From the NCBI GenBank assembly GCA_011754535.1, contig JAAQVN010000001.1, positions 2,666,001-2,730,000 of the forward strand: 64,000 bases of DNA. The letters run 5' to 3'. Within the stretch, counting starts at the first letter, position 1. Each line of letters begins with the position of its first letter. The stretch comes from Enterobacter asburiae. Lineage in GTDB: Bacteria; Pseudomonadota; Gammaproteobacteria; Enterobacterales; Enterobacteriaceae. Below the pieces are notes generated by a model that did not search any database, had not been told where the DNA came from, and worked only from the letters and a program-made list of their open reading frames with translations. Both the position numbers and the translations under genes were made by a program. Positions 41,800 to 49,900 of the stretch are shown one piece after another.

Positions 41800-43011
41800 A
41801 TGTCATGGCAATACTTCAAGCAAACTTACCTGGTTAAGTTCTGGTCACCAGTTCCGGCCGTCATCGCGGCAGGCATTCTTTCTACTTATTATTTCGGCAT
41901 TACCGGCACCTTCTGGGCCGTCACCGGCGAGTTCACCCGCTGGGGTGGTCAGCTGCTGCAACTTGCAGGCGTGCATACCGAAGAGTGGGGCTACTTCAAA
42001 CTGATTCACCTGGAAGGCACACCGCTTACCCGCATCGACGGGATGATGATTGTCGGCATGTTTGGCGGCTGCTTCGCCGCGGCGCTGTGGGCAAACAACG
42101 TTAAGCTGCGCATGCCCAAAAGCCGTATTCGCATTCTGCAGGCGGTAGCAGGGGGTATAATTGCCGGGTTTGGTGCCCGCCTGGCGATGGGCTGCAACCT
42201 GGCCGCATTCTTTACGGGGATTCCGCAGTTCTCGCTTCATGCCTGGTTTTTTGCTGTCGCCACGGCAATCGGCTCTTACTTTGGGGCAAAATTCACCCTG
42301 CTGCCGCTGTTCCGCATCCCGGTGAAAATAACAAAAGTCAGCGCGGCGTCCCCGCTAACCCAGAAGCCGGACCAGGCAAAGCGTCGTTTCCGCCTGGGTA
42401 TGCTGGTCTTTTTTGCCATGATCGCGTGGGCCATTTGCACAGCGATGAATCAGCCGAAGCTTGGCCTGGCGATGTTGTTCGGCGTCGGCTTTGGCCTGCT
42501 GATCGAACGCGCGCAGATCTGCTTTACCTCCGCGTTTCGCGATATGTGGATCACCGGACGGACGATGATGGCGAAGGCAATCATTGCCGGTATGGCGGTG
42601 AGCGCCATCGGCATCTTCAGCTACGTTCAGTTAGGCGTGGAACCGAAAATCATGTGGGCTGGCCCAAACGCGGTGATTGGCGGCCTGTTGTTTGGCTTCG
42701 GGATTGTGCTGGCGGGCGGGTGTGAAACCGGCTGGATGTATCGCGCGGTAGAGGGACAGGTGCACTACTGGTGGGTCGGGCTGGGTAACGTCATCGGCTC
42801 AACCATTCTGGCGTACTACTGGGACGACGTCTCTCCGGTACTTGCAACGAACTGGGACAAGGTCAACCTGCTGAGCACCTTCGGTCCCCTTGGCGGTCTG
42901 CTGGTCACCTATGCCCTGCTGCTGGTCGCTTTTTTACTGGTTGTTGCGCAGGAGAAACGTTTCTTCCGCCGCGCCACCGTTAAAACTGAAACGCAGGAGA
43001 ACGCTGCATGA
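41800..43011 (+). CDS. yedE: YedE, YeeE/TsuA-family transporter
   Basis: 403 residues, close to E. coli YedE (401). About ten membrane segments with two sulphur-transport repeats. Conserved cysteines are in LAMGCNLAAFF, ERAQICFTSAF and LAGGCETGW, the kind of cysteines that pass thiosulphate through the related TsuA/YeeE channel. YedE is also discussed for selenium metabolism; the substrate is unproven. It overlaps yedF by four bases (ATGA). In E. coli yedEF sits near the flagellar genes, not here. Confidence 0.93.
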   Translation: MSWQYFKQTYLVKFWSPVPAVIAAGILSTYYFGITGTFWAVTGEFTRWGGQLLQLAGVHTEEWGYFKLIHLEGTPLTRIDGMMIVGMFGGCFAAALWANNVKLRMPKSRIRILQAVAGGIIAGFGARLAMGCNLAAFFTGIPQFSLHAWFFAVATAIGSYFGAKFTLLPLFRIPVKITKVSAASPLTQKPDQAKRRFRLGMLVFFAMIAWAICTAMNQPKLGLAMLFGVGFGLLIERAQICFTSAFRDMWITGRTMMAKAIIAGMAVSAIGIFSYVQLGVEPKIMWAGPNAVIGGLLFGFGIVLAGGCETGWMYRAVEGQVHYWWVGLGNVIGSTILAYYWDDVSPVLATNWDKVNLLSTFGPLGGLLVTYALLLVAFLLVVAQEKRFFRRATVKTETQENAA

Positions 43012-43241
43012 AAGAGATCGTCCCCAATTATCGACTGGATATGGTCGGTGAACCCTGCCCGTATCCGGCGGTTGCCACGCTTGAGGCGCTACCGCAGCTC
43101 AAAAAAGGTGAAATTCTGGAGGTGGTCAGCGATTGTCCGCAGTCCATCAACAACATTCCGCTGGATGCGAAAAACCACGGTTATACGGTGCTGGATATCC
43201 AGCAGGACGGGCCAACCATTCGCTATTTGATTCAGAAGTAA
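43008..43241 (+). CDS. yedF: YedF, TusA-like sulphur carrier
   Basis: 77 residues, as in E. coli YedF. TusA/SirA fold with the conserved CPYP motif at residues 17-20, where Cys17 would carry the persulphide. Co-translated with yedE, which suggests the carrier takes sulphur (or selenium) from the transporter. Confidence 0.95.
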   Translation: MKEIVPNYRLDMVGEPCPYPAVATLEALPQLKKGEILEVVSDCPQSINNIPLDAKNHGYTVLDIQQDGPTIRYLIQK

Positions 43242-43250
43242 TATACGAAA

Positions 43251-43270
43251 TGCGCCCCTTCGGGGGCGCA
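43251..43270. terminator. Hairpin between yedF and ompW
   Basis: TGCGCCCC (43251-43258), TTCG tetraloop, GGGGCGCA (43263-43270). It is very stable, between convergent genes, with only weak T-runs on either side. Confidence 0.75.
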
Positions 43271-43284
43271 TCGAACAGCCTGAA

Positions 43285-43917
43285 TTAGAAACGATAACCC
43301 GCAGAGAACATAAACACCCACGGATCCAGACGCGTATTGATGCTTTGCTGCTCACCGCCCGCCTTGAAGCGCACGTCCGTATCAATGTCCATGTACCAGA
43401 CCGAGGCGTTGATCAGCCAGTCGCGGTTAATCAGATAGTCCAGACCAACCTGCCCCGCCATGCCCCACGAGTCTTTCAGGCTGAGATCGGAGAGACCTGC
43501 CTCTTTCCCGGTATCGTTGAATTTCTCATCGAAGAAGGTGGTGTAGTTGACACCTGCGCCAATATACGGACGCACCTTGCTGCTGGCATCGCCAAAGTAC
43601 CATTGCGCCATCAGCGTTGGCGGCAAATGGTGAACCGTGGCGATATCACCGGTTGCCCCAAGACCGACCCGGTGACGGAACGGCGTTGCCGCCAGAAGCT
43701 CAACGCCAACGTTATCCGTCGCCATATAGGTGAACGTTAACCCCAACTGGGTGTTGTTACTGACGTTAAAACCGCCCATCCCCAGCACGTTATCCGAACC
43801 TTCAGTTGGGCGAACCGTGGCCGAACCGGCACGAATAAAGAACTCGCCTGCTTCATGCGCGTACGCGCCGCCAGAGAGACTGCTTAATACAAGGGCTGCC
43901 ACCGCTAATTTTTTCAT
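43285..43917 (-). CDS. ompW: Outer membrane protein W
   Basis: 210 residues (212 in E. coli). Signal peptide 1-20 with cleavage after AYA, then an eight-stranded beta-barrel ending in aromatic FSAGYRF, with Phe as last residue as outer-membrane proteins require. Small hydrophobic channel, colicin S4 receptor, induced without oxygen and by stress. Single gene. Confidence 0.97.
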   Translation of the reverse strand: MKKLAVAALVLSSLSGGAYAHEAGEFFIRAGSATVRPTEGSDNVLGMGGFNVSNNTQLGLTFTYMATDNVGVELLAATPFRHRVGLGATGDIATVHHLPPTLMAQWYFGDASSKVRPYIGAGVNYTTFFDEKFNDTGKEAGLSDLSLKDSWGMAGQVGLDYLINRDWLINASVWYMDIDTDVRFKAGGEQQSINTRLDPWVFMFSAGYRF

Positions 43918-44199
43918 ATCCGCTCCATCGTTGTGGTTTTAATCGCGGATGAGAATATACTCACAAAAGAGTAATAAGTGATCTGCCACAGATCACATTA
44001 AAACCAGTAAGTTAACATTCATTGATCTGGGTTAATTTTTTGTGGCGCCCTGAAAAGCAATAAGTTGTTTCTATGTCAATTTTTAGCATTTCACAGTTAC
44101 AAAATTTTCTCTTTTCTCCCTCTTGCTCTTCCTCTGGCGGCTGGATAATTTATCGTTCTCACAAGTTGATTTGATGCGTTCTTCTTTTGCAGGTGTGCC
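43918..44199. promoter_or_regulatory. ompW upstream region with FNR-like site
   Basis: 282 bases. TTGATCTGGGTTAA at 44023-44036 is close to the FNR consensus TTGAT-N4-ATCAA, and E. coli ompW is FNR-activated. GTGATCTG and CAGATCAC at 43979-43997 form a perfect 8-bp inverted repeat whose spacing (11 bases between GTGA and TCAC) does not fit CRP. Confidence 0.45.
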
Positions 44200-44604
44200 A
44201 TGAGTGAAGTTAACCCGTGCATGACGTGCGGAGCCTGTTGTGCGTATTTTCGAGTCTCTTTCTACTGGGCCGAAGCCAGCGATGGCGGCGGTACCGTTCC
44301 GGTTCATCTCACTGAGCCAGTCACTCCTTTTCTGCGGTGTATGCGCGGCACAAACCAAAAGCAGAGCCGCTGCGCGGCCTTACAGGGGGAGCCGGGCATC
44401 TCTACCCGGTGCGCTATCTATGAAGATCGCCCCAGCCCGTGCCGGGAATTTGCCATGTCCGGCGAAGATGGGCAGGTCAATGAAGCCTGTAATCGTGCCC
44501 GGGCACGCTTTGGATTACCGCCGTTTTACAAAGATATGCTTTTCCATACAAGCCTTGATGCTGCCACAGCAGGTGCATCCGGTGTACAATTGCCGGCTAA
44601 TTAA
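44200..44604 (+). CDS. YkgJ-family cysteine-cluster protein
   Basis: 134 residues from ATG 44200 with AGGTG upstream. UPF0153 pattern: [13 protein letters not shown] (Cys 7, 10, 13, 14), then [26 protein letters not shown] and NEACNRAR, a set of about nine cysteines that binds zinc or an iron-sulphur cluster. The E. coli relative YkgJ lies elsewhere. The function is unknown. It stands 25 bases before yciC in the same direction and may be co-transcribed. Confidence 0.85.
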   Translation: MSEVNPCMTCGACCAYFRVSFYWAEASDGGGTVPVHLTEPVTPFLRCMRGTNQKQSRCAALQGEPGISTRCAIYEDRPSPCREFAMSGEDGQVNEACNRARARFGLPPFYKDMLFHTSLDAATAGASGVQLPAN

Positions 44605-44629
44605 CACCTGCAATACTCAAGGAGAGTGC

Positions 44630-45373
44630 ATGTCTATCACGGCGAAGTCTGTCTACCGTGACACGGGAAATTTTTTCCGCAATCAGTTCATTACCTTTTT
44701 ACTGATCGCGTTGCTTTGCGCCTTTATCACTGTGGTGCTGGGTCATGCGTTCTCACCGAGTCAAGAACAGATTGCCAGCCTGAGCCAGGGCGACCATCTG
44801 GCAGGAAGCGTGGGGCTGTTTGAACTGGTGCAAAACATGACGCCGGAGCAGCAACAGATTCTGCTGCGGGCTTCTGCCGCATCCACTTTCTCCGGGCTCA
44901 TTGGTAATGCGATTCTGGCAGGTGGCGTTCTGCTGATGATTCAGCTGGTGTCGGCGGGCCACCGGGTCAGCGCCTTACGGGCGATTGGAGCCAGCGCGCC
45001 GGTCTTACCTAAGCTGTTTATCCTGATCTTTTTAACCACCATGCTGGTGCAGATGGGGATTATGCTGGTCGTGGTGCCGGGTGTGTTACTCGCTATCGTG
45101 CTTGCTTTTGCTCCCGTGATGGTCGTGCAGGATAAAATGGGGATTTTTACCGCGATGCGCAGCAGCATCAGGCTGGCATGGGCGAACATGCGTCTGGTAG
45201 CGCCCGCCGTGATCGGCTGGCTGCTGGCAAAAACGCTCCTGCTCCTGTTTGCACCCAATTTTGCGGTATTAACCCCGAATGTTGGCGCGGTGGTCGCGAA
45301 TACGCTGAGCAACCTGATTTCAGCGGTACTGCTGGTCTATCTGTTCCGCCTGTATATGTTAATTCGTCAGTAA
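44630..45373 (+). CDS. yciC: YciC, UPF0259 membrane protein
   Basis: 247 residues from ATG 44630 with AAGGAGAG upstream; a longer in-frame reading to 44240 overlaps the previous gene and is rejected. About six membrane segments. The function is not firmly established, although envelope-homeostasis and antibiotic-tolerance roles have been proposed for YciB/YciC. A GCCGGGA/TCCCGGC hairpin (45381-45404) lies before yciB. Confidence 0.95.
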   Translation: MSITAKSVYRDTGNFFRNQFITFLLIALLCAFITVVLGHAFSPSQEQIASLSQGDHLAGSVGLFELVQNMTPEQQQILLRASAASTFSGLIGNAILAGGVLLMIQLVSAGHRVSALRAIGASAPVLPKLFILIFLTTMLVQMGIMLVVVPGVLLAIVLAFAPVMVVQDKMGIFTAMRSSIRLAWANMRLVAPAVIGWLLAKTLLLLFAPNFAVLTPNVGAVVANTLSNLISAVLLVYLFRLYMLIRQ

Positions 45374-45429
45374 TCCTGATGCCGGGAGGATGATCTTTCC
45401 CGGCTCAACAGAGAAGATGGAATCACAGA

Positions 45430-45969
45430 ATGAAGCAGTTTCTTGATTTTTTACCGCTGGTTGTCTTTTTCGCATTTTATAAGCTGTATGACATTTATGC
45501 TGCGACCACGGCGCTGATTATTGCGACTGCGGTTGTGCTGATCTACAGCTGGGTGCGCTACCGTAAAGTTGAAAAAATGGCGCTGGTGACGTTCGTCCTG
45601 GTCGCCGTATTCGGTGGACTAACCCTTTTCTTCCACAATGATGAATTCATTAAGTGGAAAGTTACGGTGATCTATGCGCTGTTTGCGGGTGCCTTACTGA
45701 TCAGCCAGTGGGTGATGAAAAAACCTCTGATTCAGCGCATGCTCGGCAAAGAGCTGACGCTGCCTCAGGAGGTCTGGTCTCGCCTGAATATCGCCTGGGC
45801 GGTGTTCTTTATCCTTTGCGGTCTTGCCAATATCTATATTGCCTTCTGGCTGCCGCAAAACATTTGGGTCAACTTTAAGGTCTTCGGCCTGACGGCCCTG
45901 ACGCTGATTTTCACCCTGCTAAGCGGCGTTTATATTTATCGCCACATGCCGCAGGACGATAAGCACTGA
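45430..45969 (+). CDS. yciB: YciB, septation-linked inner-membrane protein
   Basis: 179 residues, as in E. coli (IspZ/YciB family). Five or so membrane helices, beginning [25 protein letters not shown] in pattern. It affects cell elongation, septation and membrane integrity with DcrB. A possible terminator, GACCAGAACG (45979) with complement at 46000, follows. Confidence 0.96.
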   Translation: MKQFLDFLPLVVFFAFYKLYDIYAATTALIIATAVVLIYSWVRYRKVEKMALVTFVLVAVFGGLTLFFHNDEFIKWKVTVIYALFAGALLISQWVMKKPLIQRMLGKELTLPQEVWSRLNIAWAVFFILCGLANIYIAFWLPQNIWVNFKVFGLTALTLIFTLLSGVYIYRHMPQDDKH

Positions 45970-46073
45970 TTGCTGACTGACCAGAACGTGTTCGACAGGC
46001 GTTCTGGTCTATTCTCTCCGCTGTGAAATCATAGTAGCATCCCGCCTGAAGTCTTCCGTTATGAGTTAAAACA

Positions 46074-46469
46074 ATGACAACAAATAACGCCCCTCAGGGC
46101 GAACTGGTTTTACGCACACTGGCAATGCCCGCTGACACCAATGCCAATGGCGATATTTTTGGCGGCTGGCTGATGTCGCAGATGGATATGGGCGGCGCAA
46201 TTCTGGCAAAAGAGATTGCTCATGGGCGCGTGGTGACCGTGCGGGTGGATGGAATGACCTTCCTGCGCCCGGTTGCGGTAGGTGATGTGGTTTGCTGTTA
46301 CGCCCGTTGCGTAAAACGCGGCAATACCTCCATCTCCATCAACATTGAAGTCTGGGTGAAGAAAGTCTCTTCTGAACCGATTGGACAGCGCTATAAAGCA
46401 ACTGAAGCGCTGTTTATTTATGTAGCTGTCGATAGCGAGGGTAAACCTCGTCAGCTTCCGCCAGCCTGA
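46074..46469 (+). CDS. yciA: YciA, acyl-CoA thioesterase
   Basis: 131 residues. Hot-dog-fold thioesterase: LVLRTLAMPADTNANGDIFGGWL holds the active-site Asn/Asp region, and the dimer interface follows. Broad-range acyl-CoA hydrolase. It converges on tonB through a shared terminator. Confidence 0.97.
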   Translation: MTTNNAPQGELVLRTLAMPADTNANGDIFGGWLMSQMDMGGAILAKEIAHGRVVTVRVDGMTFLRPVAVGDVVCCYARCVKRGNTSISINIEVWVKKVSSEPIGQRYKATEALFIYVAVDSEGKPRQLPPA

Positions 46470-46482
46470 ACGACAGGCAAAA

Positions 46483-46506
46483 AAAAGCCTCCTTCCGGAG
46501 GCTTTT
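46483..46506. terminator. Bidirectional terminator yciA/tonB
   Basis: AAAAGCCTCC, loop TTCC, GGAGGCTTTT. This is the known two-way terminator of this gene pair in enterobacteria. Confidence 0.95.
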
Positions 46507-46507
46507 C

Positions 46508-47230
46508 TTATTCCATCTGCGCCCCGCCATTAAGGCGGAAAACAATGTTCACGATCAGTCCACTACCCGGTTTACCGGGTTCGTAGCGCCATCTGCGCAT
46601 CGCCGATTTCACTTCGCGCTCGAACATATTTGAAGGTTGAGCAGACAGGATTTCCACGTTATCAACGCGGCCATCCGCAGTGACGTCAAATTTCACCCGT
46701 ACGCGGCCTTCAATGCGTAAGGCCTGAGCTCGCGCCGGGTACTGAGGCTGATTACGGCTCAACGCACGTGGGCCTGCCGGTGCGGCAACCGTCGGCTTCG
46801 CGGCCGGCGCGCTGTTATTCATAACCGGACGCGAAGGCGCCGTATTCTCGACCGGCTGGGTCGCGCGAGGTTCAACCGGGCGTTCTTCATGTTTTGGACG
46901 CTCTTCAATCTTCTTAACCGGCTTTGGCTTCGGCTTAGGTTTTGGCTTTGGTTCAGGTTTATGGATCACCACCGGTGCTTCCTTCGGTGGTTCCGGGACC
47001 GGCTCGGGTTCCGGCTCAGGCTCAGCAACAGGCTGTGGCGGGGGCGGCGCAACCTGCGGCGGTTCGAGATCCGCTGGCGAGACCATGGTCACCGAGATCG
47101 GCTGGGCGGGTGCGGGCATTTCAATAACCTGATGAACCGAAGTGTAGAGCAAACCCGCCACGACGGCACCGTGAATCACGACGGACAGCAGCGTCGGCCA
47201 GGGAAAGCGGCGAGGTAAATCAAGGGTCAT
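46508..47230 (-). CDS. tonB: TonB energy transducer
   Basis: 240 residues from ATG 47230 (E. coli 239). N-terminal membrane anchor with the Ser16/His20 pair that contacts ExbD, then a Pro-rich spacer with Glu-Pro repeats (about 68-82) followed by Lys-Pro repeats (about 92-105), and a C-terminal domain (ALSRNQPQYPARAQ..RIEGRVRVKFDV..MRRWRYEPGKP) that binds TonB boxes. It couples the proton gradient to outer-membrane siderophore and B12 receptors. The ribosome-binding site is weak; upstream in-frame ATGs exist at 47242, 47236 and 47281. Confidence 0.97.
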   Translation of the reverse strand: MTLDLPRRFPWPTLLSVVIHGAVVAGLLYTSVHQVIEMPAPAQPISVTMVSPADLEPPQVAPPPPQPVAEPEPEPEPVPEPPKEAPVVIHKPEPKPKPKPKPKPVKKIEERPKHEERPVEPRATQPVENTAPSRPVMNNSAPAAKPTVAAPAGPRALSRNQPQYPARAQALRIEGRVRVKFDVTADGRVDNVEILSAQPSNMFEREVKSAMRRWRYEPGKPGSGLIVNIVFRLNGGAQME

Positions 47231-47277
47231 CGAAGTCATAATCATCAACGTTAAAAAACCGAACTCCGATTTTAAAT

Positions 47278-47296
47278 GCAAATAGCAATCATATTC
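47278..47296. promoter_or_regulatory. Fur box of tonB
   Basis: GCAAATAGCAATCATATTC matches the 19-bp Fur consensus at 12 positions by my count. It sits 48 bases upstream of the tonB start, where the iron-regulated promoter of E. coli tonB lies. Confidence 0.7.
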
Positions 47297-47452
47297 AATA
47301 AGACACTTTGTTCTGGCGCAATTTAAGCGCTGGAGTGGTCAAAAAAGGGGCACTCAGATCGGGGGATTAACGTTGCTTTTATCTTTACATTGCAGTTAAT
47401 TGCCCTTTCACATAACGTAACTGACACTTTATTACGCTTAAGGAGCTTCACC

Positions 47453-47749
47453 GTGCTTTACGTGATCTACTCTGAAGATGTCGCTGATTCCCTCGAAAAA
47501 CGTCTCTCGGTTCGCCCTGCCCATCTGGCTCGCCTGCAGTTGCTCCAGGACGAAGGCCGTTTGTTGACCGCAGGTCCAATGCCTGCTGTTGACAGCAATG
47601 ACCCTGGAGCCGCCGGTTTTTCTGGCTCCACGGTCATTGCGGAGTTTGAGTCTCAGGAAGCGGCGCAGGCCTGGGCTGACGCAGACCCATACGTTGCGGC
47701 GGGTGTGTATGCGAAAGTGACGGTGCGGCCATATAAGAAAGTGTTCTGA
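47453..47749 (+). CDS. yciI: YciI family protein
   Basis: 98 residues from GTG 47453, with AAGGAG at 47440-47445; it then reads MLYVIYSED as in E. coli YciI. Ferredoxin-like dimeric fold related to muconolactone isomerases, with conserved His and Asp ([31 protein letters not shown]). The catalytic role is unproven. It diverges from tonB. Confidence 0.95.
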   Translation: MLYVIYSEDVADSLEKRLSVRPAHLARLQLLQDEGRLLTAGPMPAVDSNDPGAAGFSGSTVIAEFESQEAAQAWADADPYVAAGVYAKVTVRPYKKVF

Positions 47750-47752
47750 TGT

Positions 47753-47777
47753 AAAAAGGCTCCGGGAGGAGCCTTTT
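47753..47777 (+). terminator. Terminator of yciI
   Basis: AAAAAGGCTCC, loop GGGA, GGAGCCTTTT. It lies just after the yciI stop and just before the end of the convergent regulator gene. Confidence 0.9.
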
Positions 47778-47794
47778 ATTGATCGCCAGTCAGT

Positions 47795-48748
47795 TCAGAC
47801 ATCTTTACGCCAGGTAAATTGCTGTTCTGTAATAAGGCTTCCCCATTGGTCACCTTCCCACTCTTTGGCTAACCTGAAACCAAGCGATTCATACAGACTT
47901 CTTGCGGCCGTCAGTTTATTGAATGTCCACAGATGTACGGCAGAAAAACCTGCGCTATCGCAAAAGCGCATCGCTTCGGTCAGAAGTTTTTTACCAACAC
48001 CATATCCACGACAGCCGTCATCAAGAATAAACCAGCGAAGGTGAGCTTCCCCTGGCTTTAAATCTTCACCATCAATTGCCACCGAGCCGACAATTTTGTC
48101 GTTCAGTATTGCCAGCCAGACCTGGTTACAGGGCTTCTCCAGTCGCTCACTAAACTCGGCCAGCCCTGAGGCCACTTTCGCTTCGAAGAAGCGACCGAAA
48201 TTATGCTCCCGGGAATAATAACTGCCATGCATCTCCACGATTCTACCAATCATTCCAGGCAGATAGCCCGACACAATTTTCAACGCGTCGGGTTGAACAT
48301 TATCTGGCGTTTCACGGCCAGCCAGCAGCGCTCTGGCATAAAGTGAAAGACCCTGAGAGATCGTTTTCTGTTGCAACGGATCCAGTGTCTTTATGGCGTT
48401 CAACACGCGATCGCTGCTGTAGGTATTAATTTGTCTGACTGTTTCCTGACCTTTTGCCGTCAGTCGCAGGCGCTTCGTTCTGGCATCTTCGCTGGAAATG
48501 ACTTCTTCAAGTTCACCTGCTGCAATCAGGCGCGCCAGCATCCGGCTGACGCTGGATTTTTCCAGACCTAACAATTGCACCAGTTGGCCAGCGGTCATTT
48601 CTTTCTGCAAATCAAGTTCGACAAGGGTATGAACAGCCGAGGGGGAATAATTCGTTGAGGCCAGCGTCGAGGCCATAAAGCCTAATTCGCGCACCATCAA
48701 ACGTGAGGCGCTACGGATATCGCTGACAAGAGGGGTTTCGATGGGCAT
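47795..48748 (-). CDS. MarR-GNAT fusion protein
   Basis: 317 residues from ATG 48748, with CGGAGATAATAAC upstream; the extension to 48808 crosses the operator and is rejected. Residues 1-140 form a MarR winged helix (MTAGQLVQLLGLEKSSVSRML..LEEVISSEDARTKRLRLTAKG in pattern). Residues about 160-315 form a GNAT acetyltransferase with acetyl-CoA motif RGYGVGKKLL and LYESLGFRLAKEW. Such fusions are known as bifunctional helix-turn-helix/GNAT proteins; the ligand and acceptor are unknown. A very long palindrome over its own promoter and ribosome-binding site points to autoregulation. It is not part of the E. coli core at this site. Confidence 0.9.
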   Translation of the reverse strand: MPIETPLVSDIRSASRLMVRELGFMASTLASTNYSPSAVHTLVELDLQKEMTAGQLVQLLGLEKSSVSRMLARLIAAGELEEVISSEDARTKRLRLTAKGQETVRQINTYSSDRVLNAIKTLDPLQQKTISQGLSLYARALLAGRETPDNVQPDALKIVSGYLPGMIGRIVEMHGSYYSREHNFGRFFEAKVASGLAEFSERLEKPCNQVWLAILNDKIVGSVAIDGEDLKPGEAHLRWFILDDGCRGYGVGKKLLTEAMRFCDSAGFSAVHLWTFNKLTAARSLYESLGFRLAKEWEGDQWGSLITEQQFTWRKDV

Positions 48749-48755
48749 GTTATTA

Positions 48756-48804
48756 TCTCCGCTATTTAGTTGTACTATACAACTAAATAGCGGAGAGTTG
48801 TCAA
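48756..48804 (-). promoter_or_regulatory. Operator/promoter of MarR-GNAT gene
   Basis: TCTCCGCTATTTAGTTGTA (48756-48774), centre CTA, and its exact complement at 48778-48796: a 41-bp palindrome with 19-bp arms. On the minus strand TTGACA at 48804-48799 and TATAGT in the centre (19-base spacing) can serve as the promoter. The distal arm contains the GGAG Shine-Dalgarno sequence. Confidence 0.8.
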
Positions 48805-48808
48805 ACAT

Positions 48809-48830
48809 AAAAAAGGCTCCCTCAGGAGCC
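48809..48830 (-). terminator. Terminator of leuE
   Basis: On the minus strand GGCTCC, loop TGAG, GGAGCC, TTTTTT. It lies 11 bases after the leuE stop and directly upstream of the MarR-GNAT promoter. Confidence 0.88.
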
Positions 48831-48840
48831 TATTGTCACA

Positions 48841-49476
48841 TCAATGCAGCGACGCTAACCGCGCCGCAAATCCGACAAACAGCAGCCCTATCAGCCCGTT
48901 TCCCAACTTTGCCAGCTTCTTTTTGGTTTTCAGATAACGCGTGACAAACGCCCCGGAGAAGATCAGGAAGCTCATGTACATAAAGCTAATCAGCTCAAGC
49001 GTGGTGGCAAGGATCAGGAAAGAGGTCCCGGTATTTTGCGCATTCACGTCGATAAACTGCACAAAGAACGAAACGTAGAACAGAATCGCTTTTGGATTGG
49101 TCAGGCTCAGGACGAGGGAGCGTTTCATGATCGTGCTGGCCGGCTCGGTTCCGCTCTCTGGAGCGTTATTCTGACGGGTAATTACCGACCAGATCATTTT
49201 GCCCCCCAGCCACAGCAGATAGAAGGCCCCAAGATAGCGCACGATATTAAAGAGTACTGGGGTCGTCTGGATCAATGCCGCAACACCCGCCCAGGCCAGA
49301 AACATCAATACCGCATCACCGATAAACACACCGGTCGCGGCAAGATACCCTTTTTTCACTCCGTGACCAATCCCGGTTTTCAGCACAAACAGGGTGTTTG
49401 GCCCGGGAACCAGCACGATAAAAAATGCGCCAACGACATACGTCCAGAAATTCAGTACACCAAACTCCGCAAACAC
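48841..49476 (-). CDS. leuE: LeuE, leucine exporter (LysE/RhtB family)
   Basis: 211 residues from GTG 49476 with AGGAGGGAG upstream. Six membrane helices; N-terminal motif [19 protein letters not shown] and [20 protein letters not shown] identify the LysE family. It is closest to E. coli YeaS/LeuE (212 residues), which exports leucine and analogues. In E. coli leuE lies at about 40 min, so its position here is different. The neighbour MarR-GNAT gene has its own promoter. Confidence 0.88.
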   Translation of the reverse strand: MFAEFGVLNFWTYVVGAFFIVLVPGPNTLFVLKTGIGHGVKKGYLAATGVFIGDAVLMFLAWAGVAALIQTTPVLFNIVRYLGAFYLLWLGGKMIWSVITRQNNAPESGTEPASTIMKRSLVLSLTNPKAILFYVSFFVQFIDVNAQNTGTSFLILATTLELISFMYMSFLIFSGAFVTRYLKTKKKLAKLGNGLIGLLFVGFAARLASLH

Positions 49477-49549
49477 CTCTCCCTCCTTTTGCTAAAAATA
49501 ACCGGAATATCGACGCAATAACGATATTCGCAAAATCAGACACTATAAA

Positions 49550-49573
49550 ATCAGCGGGCACCTTGCGGTGCCC
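49550..49573 (-). terminator. Terminator of yciY
   Basis: On the minus strand GGGCACC, loop GCAA, GGTGCCC, then GCTGATTTTA. It is 10 bases after the yciY stop. Confidence 0.7.
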
Positions 49574-49582
49574 TCATGGGTT

Positions 49583-49756
49583 TCAGATATCCTGGACTGC
49601 GAACAGCAACGCATTGCGGTGCCGGGTCAATCCACATTTTCTGATGGCGTGGATACGCATATTGCGGCGGGATTGTGCTTCCAGCCAACGAGCCTTACGA
49701 CGACTCACCTGTCGCAACATGCGCCAGCGCCCTACTTCTGTTCTACTGCGCTTCAT
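49583..49756 (-). CDS. yciY: YciY, small basic protein
   Basis: 57 residues from ATG 49756, the length and sequence pattern of E. coli YciY (MKRSRTEVGRWRM, then RWLEAQSRRNMRI). It is very rich in arginine with no membrane segment; function unknown. As in E. coli it lies upstream of and divergent from cls. It is easily missed because of its size. Confidence 0.9.
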   Translation of the reverse strand: MKRSRTEVGRWRMLRQVSRRKARWLEAQSRRNMRIHAIRKCGLTRHRNALLFAVQDI

Positions 49757-49900
49757 GTCTACAACTCTTTCTCAAACAGAGTCGCCATTATAAACCCAAC
49801 CCGGCAGCAAACCAGCGCTTTTACCTGGCGTTTTTATTTGCCAGATGAATCCTGATGCGTACACTCATAACAATACGCTTTCAAAAGGATTTTTTTAACT

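Noticed and set aside
43979..43997. CRP site
   Set aside because: The distance between GTGA and TCAC is 11 bases instead of 6.
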